Origin: Clostridiales bacterium UBA2658
GTDB lineage: Bacteria; Bacillota; Clostridia; Oscillospirales; Oscillospiraceae
Length of the DNA: 8,727 nt
Assembly (NCBI GenBank): GCA_002359425.1
Contig: DEMY01000001.1
Span: 12,117-20,843, forward strand
Direction: 5' to 3'
The translations under genes were made by a program, and so were the position numbers. Every line of letters starts with the position of its first letter. The stretch's first letter is position 1. The notes under the pieces were generated by a model. The model was not told the DNA's origin. It saw only the letters and a program-made list of their open reading frames with translations, and searched no databases. This document shows positions 4,463 through 8,727 of the stretch, piece after piece.

Positions 4463-7276
4463 TTAGAGTCTGCCGGTTTCCATGAACAGGGTTCGGTCAT
4501 AGCGCCCTGTGAGGCAGAAGGGGAGGAAGCTCTGCCCGTCGACCTCCTCAAGCATCTGGAGCTTGTGAACCGTGAGGTCGTTTTCGCACCATGCGCCGCC
4601 GATGACGGAGACGACAGGAAGCGCATCCCACGGGTCGTCCATAGAGGAGCCGAGCGCGAGCTTTACATAGCCGGGATCCCATGCACGGTAGTCGTACTCG
4701 ATCTCATTTTGCAGCGCAGCGCCGTTTAGGAACTGAAGGTTGCCGTCCGCATCCGGGCGCATATCGAAGTGCGCATAATAGCCGCTACCGTACCCCTTTC
4801 CGCCGGCTTCGGGGAACTGGAAAACCATGTCGGTCATATTGTTGTTTGGCGCACCGAGCGTGACGGTGGCGTCCACAAGCTGCGTGCCGCGGCGAGCGAC
4901 CTTGGCTGTGACCACACCGTCGTTTTTCCGCAGAACGATGTCCGCGCCGAGCTTTTTCGGCATGGAGCCGACGTCGCGGCCGCACTGCGTCGCCATCTCC
5001 GCGCCGTTTCCGTCGAGAAGGATGCTCACGGGGTACAGGCCCGGCATGCCGTTGTAGGTTGCGAAAACGCCAAGGATGGTCTCATAATACGGATCGGCAA
5101 ACGTCGGGTCACCGACCTTGCAGACGGAAAGTGTCACAATCGGCATCATATAGGGCTTGAAGGGCTTCGGCAAAACCTTCGCGACTGCAACCGGATCCGT
5201 AAGATAGGCCATATAAACGCCTTGCTGGTCGCGCATAACGGACTTCTGGCAGAAGTTCATCAGCGAATCCATGCCCTGCAAAAAGGCCGGGGCCGTCTCC
5301 TCTTCGGCAAAGAGCGAGCGGCCAATACGGAAACCGCTGCCGGTCGCGGGGGCGATCATGCCATCCTTCTTGGCGCTGCCGATGACCTTGACGGCAATGC
5401 CCTTTTCCTTGAGTGCATCGGCCAGCGCATTGTCAGGCTTGTTGCCGAGTGAGAGAACGACCGCGTCCGCCACGACGAAGGTTTCAGCCTTGTCCTCAAC
5501 ACTCTCCAAAACAACGCCGTCGGGCCTTATCTCCTTGAGAGCGTGCTTGAAAACATATTCGGTTCCGGCCTGATTGAGCCGGCCGCAGACATCCGCGACG
5601 TTTGTCGGGTTCGCCTTCGGGGCGGCACACTTCGTCATATCCGCAATGGTCATCTTGCAGCCCTTCGCCGTGAGGAATTCGGCGGTTTCAAGGCCGGTCA
5701 TGCCCGCGCCGATCATGACGACCTTTTTGCCGTCCAGCACAGCCTTGCCGGACAAAACATCCTCGACGGTGTAGACATTCTTGCCATCCGTTCCGGGAAT
5801 GCCGTCCGGGATAAAGCTCTTCGAGCCGGTCGCAACGACGACAGCGTCCGGCTTCATGTCCGCGATCATATCGGCGGTGGCGTCAACGCCGAGCTTAACC
5901 TCGACGTCGAGCTTTTCGAGCATATAGGAATAGTAGTCGGTCGTCCACTGCATGCGCTCCTTGAGCGGCGGGAGCTTTGCGTAATTGATGGTGCCGCCAA
6001 GCTCCTTTCGCTTATCAAGCAGCGTCACGCGGCAGCCGCGCTCAGCGAGATCTTTGGCGCACTCCATGCCCGCCGGGCCGCCGCCAACGACGACGGCGTA
6101 ACGCTCACCGACGATGTGCTGCGGCAGGCCGAACTTGCGCTCCCTTGCACAGCGGGGGTTAACCGCGCACTCAGGCGGAATACCGGCCGCGCTCCACTCG
6201 CCGAGGCTCTCAAAGCAGCGCAGGCAGGAAATGCACTTGCACAGTTCTTTTTCGCGGCCCTCCTGGACCTTGACGCCCCAGTTTTCGTCTGCAAGCCAGG
6301 AGCGGCCCATTGACACGAAGTCCTCTACGCCGTCCTCCAAAAACTTTTCGCCGACGGCGGGGTCGCGGATGACGGAAACACCGATGACCGGGATCGAAAC
6401 GTGATCCTTGACGGCTTTGATCAGGTCGCGCCGCCAGCCCTGCGGGAAGGAGATCGGTTCAACACAGGTGGAACCTGTCTCATACAGGCCGACGGAAACG
6501 TCGATAAAGTCGCAGCCCGCCTTTTCAAAGGCCATAGCCATTCCGACGCCGTCCTGAATGTGGATATAGTCCTCGGCGACGCCGGTCTTGTCCAAAAATT
6601 CCTCAACGGAGAGACGAACGCCTATGGGGAAGTCCGGCCCCCACTTTTCGCGGATGCCGGCGATGATCTCCATAACCATGCGCATGCGGTTCTCTGTGCT
6701 GCCGCCGTACTCGTCGGTACGCTTGTTGGTATAAGGGGACAAAAACTGCTGAAGTAGATAGCCGTGCGCGCAGTGCAGCTCGACGCCATCACACCCGGCC
6801 TTCTGGACACGGACGCCGCCGTCGATGAACTGCTGAATGAGCTGCTTTACTTCCTCCGTAGTGAGTGCGCGCGTGTCCTGTTTTGAAACCTTGCAGGGGA
6901 TGTCCGACGCAGAAACGACGGGCTGCCCGCCGATGAGCATGGAAACGCCCTCGCGGCCCGGATGGTGCAGCTGAATAAAAATTTTGCTGCCGTGGCTGTG
7001 AATGGCGGCGGCAAGACGTGAAAGCGGCGCGATATTGCGGTCGCTCGTAACGGAAAGCTGGCGGAACATACCCGCGCCATGGTCGTCGTTCACACGGGTG
7101 ATCTCCGGGATGATGAGACCCGCGCCACCGGCCGCGCGCGCTTCATAAAACGCGATCATATCCTCGGACGGGGTGCCGTCAAGCTCGGCCAGTCCGATGC
7201 CCATAGGAGACATGACAAGGCGGTTTTTGAGTGTGACCTTGCCGATCTTTCCCTCGCTGAAAAGTTTTTCGTACAT
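4463..7276 (-). CDS. OYE/2,4-dienoyl-CoA reductase-type Fe-S flavoenzyme fused to an acetoacetate decarboxylase-like domain
   Basis: Encodes 937 residues. The ATG (7276-7274) has GGAGG (7288-7284) 7 nt upstream. Residues 1-340 are an FMN-binding OYE barrel (KNRLVMSPM 17-25; HCAHGYLLQQFLSPYTNKR 168-186; DEYGGS 188-193). C346/C348/C351/C354 and C370, before AVNPRC, are the 4Fe-4S region. GGGPAG (398-403) and GAGMTG (523-528) mark the FAD and NAD(P) folds. This arrangement matches 2-enoate, dienoyl-CoA and BaiCD/BaiH-type reductases, which pass electrons from NAD(P)H through FAD, Fe-S and FMN to an activated C=C. Such enzymes normally end near 640-680 residues, and this one reaches the expected end near 655. 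Residues from about 665 to 937 then resemble acetoacetate decarboxylase: YLTDPVAVAKVLPKPFKP, YYE (E732), GRDVGSMPKKLG with K774/K775, and a following RRGTQLVDATV. By eye, the lysine pair aligns with clostridial ADC K115/K116 and E732 with E76, but the R29 position appears to be Gln. The substrate is unknown. Confidence 0.88.
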   Translation of the reverse strand: MYEKLFSEGKIGKVTLKNRLVMSPMGIGLAELDGTPSEDMIAFYEARAAGGAGLIIPEITRVNDDHGAGMFRQLSVTSDRNIAPLSRLAAAIHSHGSKIFIQLHHPGREGVSMLIGGQPVVSASDIPCKVSKQDTRALTTEEVKQLIQQFIDGGVRVQKAGCDGVELHCAHGYLLQQFLSPYTNKRTDEYGGSTENRMRMVMEIIAGIREKWGPDFPIGVRLSVEEFLDKTGVAEDYIHIQDGVGMAMAFEKAGCDFIDVSVGLYETGSTCVEPISFPQGWRRDLIKAVKDHVSIPVIGVSVIRDPAVGEKFLEDGVEDFVSMGRSWLADENWGVKVQEGREKELCKCISCLRCFESLGEWSAAGIPPECAVNPRCARERKFGLPQHIVGERYAVVVGGGPAGMECAKDLAERGCRVTLLDKRKELGGTINYAKLPPLKERMQWTTDYYSYMLEKLDVEVKLGVDATADMIADMKPDAVVVATGSKSFIPDGIPGTDGKNVYTVEDVLSGKAVLDGKKVVMIGAGMTGLETAEFLTAKGCKMTIADMTKCAAPKANPTNVADVCGRLNQAGTEYVFKHALKEIRPDGVVLESVEDKAETFVVADAVVLSLGNKPDNALADALKEKGIAVKVIGSAKKDGMIAPATGSGFRIGRSLFAEEETAPAFLQGMDSLMNFCQKSVMRDQQGVYMAYLTDPVAVAKVLPKPFKPYMMPIVTLSVCKVGDPTFADPYYETILGVFATYNGMPGLYPVSILLDGNGAEMATQCGRDVGSMPKKLGADIVLRKNDGVVTAKVARRGTQLVDATVTLGAPNNNMTDMVFQFPEAGGKGYGSGYYAHFDMRPDADGNLQFLNGAALQNEIEYDYRAWDPGYVKLALGSSMDDPWDALPVVSVIGGAWCENDLTVHKLQMLEEVDGQSFLPFCLTGRYDRTLFMETGRL

Positions 7277-7368
7277 AGGCTTTCCTCCAAAGTTTTATTA
7301 AAATTTGTTTATCTCAGGCTTTAAACATCTGGCATCTGTGCATACCACTCTATATTAATTATTTAAAT

Positions 7369-7396
7369 AGCATATCCGTTTTGGCCGATTTGTCAA
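7369..7396 (-). promoter_or_regulatory. Promoter of the flavoenzyme-ADC fusion gene
   Basis: On the minus strand TTGACA (7396-7391) is followed by a 16-nt spacer and TATGCT (7374-7369). The predicted start is near 7362, giving an untranslated leader of about 85 nt. Two inverted repeats flank or overlap this promoter, at 7406-7422 and 7350-7370 (see the findings). Confidence 0.7.
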
Positions 7397-7466
7397 GGGC
7401 GCCGTTTTCAAAAATCTTGAAATGGAAACATTGTGCCCGATTTGATGCAAAAACGCGAAAAAGAGC

Positions 7467-7495
7467 TTGCATATCGGGAAAAAACATGGTAAAAT
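7467..7495 (+). promoter_or_regulatory. Promoter of rplS
   Basis: TTGCAT (7467-7472), a 17-nt spacer and TAAAAT (7490-7495) form a SigA-type promoter. TGG (7487-7489) directly before the -10 gives an extended -10 element. The predicted start is near 7502, exactly where the structured rplS leader begins. The promoter is divergent from that of the flavoenzyme gene. Confidence 0.7.
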
Positions 7496-7501
7496 ACTTC
7501 A

Positions 7502-7590
7502 GTCTGTGCAGAGAATTGCGCAGACGCCCATCAGGAGCGGTCCTCTGGCGGAGAGATTTCCCGCGCACGAACGCCCGAGAAAAGGAAGGT
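7502..7590 (+). promoter_or_regulatory. Structured rplS leader, possible L19 autoregulatory leader
   Basis: GTCTGTGC (7502-7509) pairs with GCGCAGAC (7518-7525) with one G-U pair and an 8-nt loop. Immediately after it, GCC (7526-7528) can pair with GGC (7547-7549) around an inner AGGA (7533-7536)/TCCT (7541-7544) stem. An alternative stem, CTCT (7543-7546) with AGAG (7552-7555), competes for part of it. Leaders upstream of rplS are known in Firmicutes as L19 leaders. The position fits that class, but I cannot match the consensus without a covariance model. Confidence 0.5.
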
Positions 7591-7597
7591 ATTATCC

Positions 7598-7939
7598 ATG
7601 GATCTCGTTCAGACACTTTCTCAGCAGTATATGAAGCCCGAGCTTCCCGACATGAACGTCGGCGACACCGTCCGCGTCGTTGTCCGCGTTAAGGAAGGAA
7701 ACCGCGAGCGCACACAGGCTTTCGACGGCACCATCATCGCCCGGAAGCACGGCGGCATCAGCGAAACCATCACGGTTCGCCGCATCTCCTACAACGTCGG
7801 CTGCGAAAAGGTTTTCCCCGTACATTCCCCCACGATCGTCTCCGTCGAGACGCTCCGCAGGGGCAAGGTACGCAGAGCCAAGCTCTATTACCTCCGCGAC
7901 CGCGTCGGCAAAAAGGCCAAGGTCAAAGAACGCGTATAA
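7598..7939 (+). CDS. rplS: 50S ribosomal protein L19
   Basis: Encodes 113 residues, the normal length of bacterial L19, a 50S subunit protein at the interface with the 30S subunit. AAGGAAGG (7582-7589) lies 8 nt before the ATG. Family signatures are clear throughout: [11 protein letters not shown] near the N-terminus, then [43 protein letters not shown] and the C-terminal [20 protein letters not shown]. In many Firmicutes rplS follows trmD and precedes lepB. Here the lepB side is kept, while the upstream neighbour is a divergent flavoenzyme gene, so rplS has its own promoter and leader. Confidence 0.97.
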   Translation: MDLVQTLSQQYMKPELPDMNVGDTVRVVVRVKEGNRERTQAFDGTIIARKHGGISETITVRRISYNVGCEKVFPVHSPTIVSVETLRRGKVRRAKLYYLRDRVGKKAKVKERV

Positions 7940-7952
7940 CACGGTTCCCTTT

Positions 7953-7981
7953 GAAAAAGCCCGCCAATGGCGGGCTTTTTC
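7953..7981 (+). terminator. Rho-independent terminator after rplS
   Basis: A perfect 13-bp stem (7953-7965 with 7969-7981) has a three-base AAT loop. The GC core CCCGCC/GGCGGG runs into TTTTT, 13 nt after the rplS stop codon. The matching A-run on the 5' side means it could also work on the minus strand. It separates rplS from lepB transcription. Confidence 0.88.
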
Positions 7982-8042
7982 ATTATCCATACAGTTTTTG
8001 CCGCCTGAGAATTGCCGCTTCCGGCGATTTTTCAATTTGTGG

Positions 8043-8072
8043 TTGCTTTAATCGGGGAAAGCCGTGTATAAT
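8043..8072 (+). promoter_or_regulatory. Promoter of lepB
   Basis: TTGCTT (8043-8048), an 18-nt spacer and a perfect TATAAT (8067-8072) precede the signal peptidase gene. The predicted start is near 8079, leaving a short leader of about 32 nt. Confidence 0.7.
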
Positions 8073-8110
8073 GGATTCTCAGAAAACCGATCCAGAGGGA
8101 GGCGCCTTTT

Positions 8111-8727
8111 TTGGATAATAAGCAAAATAACGGCGGCGCGGAAAACAGCGCCGGGTTTGACTACGAACGCTTCGCGCGCGAGGAACGGGAACAGGCGGAC
8201 AGGGCCGCGCACGCTGCGTCCGAGCCCGAACCGGCACTGGTTTCGGGACCGGCGGCTGCGGCAGCACCTGTGCATAGCGCTGCTTCGGAAACCTATGACT
8301 GGCTGCAATGTCTGGTTTCCGCGCTTTTGATCTGCGTTTTGGTATTTGCGTTTTTTGTGCGCATCATCGGCATCAAGGGGCCATCCATGCAGCCGACCTT
8401 TCACAATGGGGACAGCGTCATTATCTCAAACCTCTTTTTTGAGCCGAAGTATGGCGACGTCGTCGTTCTGCGCAAGCTCAGCTTCCAGAAGGAACCCATC
8501 ATTAAGCGCGTCATCGCAACCGAGGGGCAGACGGTCGATATTGACTTTGATGCCGGCGTCGTCTATGTGGACGGCAAGGCCCTGGACGAGCCGTATATTG
8601 CCGATGCGACGCATAACCGCATCGACTTCGACGGCAAGATTACGGTCCCCGAAAACTGCGTTTTCGTAATGGGCGACAACCGCAACGACTCTACTGACAG
8701 CCGCAGTTCCTTGATCGCCTGCGTTGA
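8111..8727 (+). CDS. lepB: Type I signal peptidase (LepB/SipS type), C-terminus cut by window edge
   Basis: Membrane-anchored serine protease that removes signal peptides from exported proteins. 205 complete codons are visible. The start is TTG at 8111: GAGGGAGG (8095-8102) lies 8 nt upstream, an in-frame TAA sits at 8069, and no ATG occurs in frame before the catalytic region. Residues 1-63 are a hydrophilic cytoplasmic tail, acidic and then Ala/Pro-rich. Residues 64-88 form one membrane anchor. The catalytic serine is S92 in GPSMQPT and the general-base lysine is K132 in IIKRVIATEG. The box E motif MGDNRNDSTDSR spans 187-198. The following residues read SSLIACV, with Ala at 203 where relatives usually have Gly. 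The position after rplS matches the common Firmicutes order. It is probably full length beyond the window. Confidence 0.95.
   Translation, partial: MDNKQNNGGAENSAGFDYERFAREEREQADRAAHAASEPEPALVSGPAAAAAPVHSAASETYDWLQCLVSALLICVLVFAFFVRIIGIKGPSMQPTFHNGDSVIISNLFFEPKYGDVVVLRKLSFQKEPIIKRVIATEGQTVDIDFDAGVVYVDGKALDEPYIADATHNRIDFDGKITVPENCVFVMGDNRNDSTDSRSSLIACV

Noticed and set aside
4769..6313. Two long plus-strand open frames (4769-5452 and 5543-6313) opposite the flavoenzyme gene
   Set aside because: They are antisense to conserved OYE/FAD/ADC coding sequence, lack ribosome binding sites and show no recognisable domains. Such frames are expected opposite GC-rich genes.

Overview
The window looks like chromosomal DNA from an anaerobic, low-redox member of the Clostridia (Bacillota), most likely a gut Oscillospirales/Ruminococcaceae-type organism. 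This rests on GC-rich coding sequence with AT-rich gaps, strong GGAGG-type ribosome binding sites, SigA-type promoters, a T-box leader, a DegV protein, a cytidylate kinase-like protein, a clostridial Fe-S 'old yellow enzyme' and the rplS-lepB order. The genus assignment is inference. No mobile element, CRISPR array, tRNA or rRNA was seen.

Layout. (1) Positions 1-185, minus strand: a near-consensus promoter drives a leader that reads off the left edge. It has the architecture of a T-box riboswitch Stem I with a UAC (tyrosine) specifier; the regulated gene lies outside the window. (2) 320-1763, plus strand: a promoter, an SPFH-domain protein with three C-terminal zinc ribbons, and a hairpin terminator. 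(3) 1786-2727: an AEC-family transporter gene interrupted by one in-frame TAG. (4) 2800-3423: a cytidylate kinase-like P-loop protein. (5) 3459-4450: a promoter, a DegV family protein and a terminator that can also serve the convergent gene. (6) 4463-7276, minus strand: a 937-residue three-part flavoenzyme. It joins an OYE/2,4-dienoyl-CoA reductase-type barrel with Fe-S cysteines, an FAD/NAD(P) domain, and an appended acetoacetate decarboxylase-like domain that keeps the Lys-Lys pair. (7) 7350-7495: divergent promoters with two inverted repeats near the flavoenzyme promoter. (8) 7502-7981: a structured leader, rplS (L19) and its terminator. (9) 8043-8727: a promoter and a type I signal peptidase starting at TTG, cut by the right edge.

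How the genes relate. These are mostly separate transcription units rather than one pathway. rplS and lepB are the conserved housekeeping end. The most interesting item is the flavoenzyme-ADC fusion, which puts a C=C reductase and a Schiff-base-type lyase on one polypeptide. The second is the tyrosine-specifier T-box at the left edge, which predicts an off-window gene for tyrosine charging, uptake or synthesis. All homology statements are from pattern recognition; no search was run.
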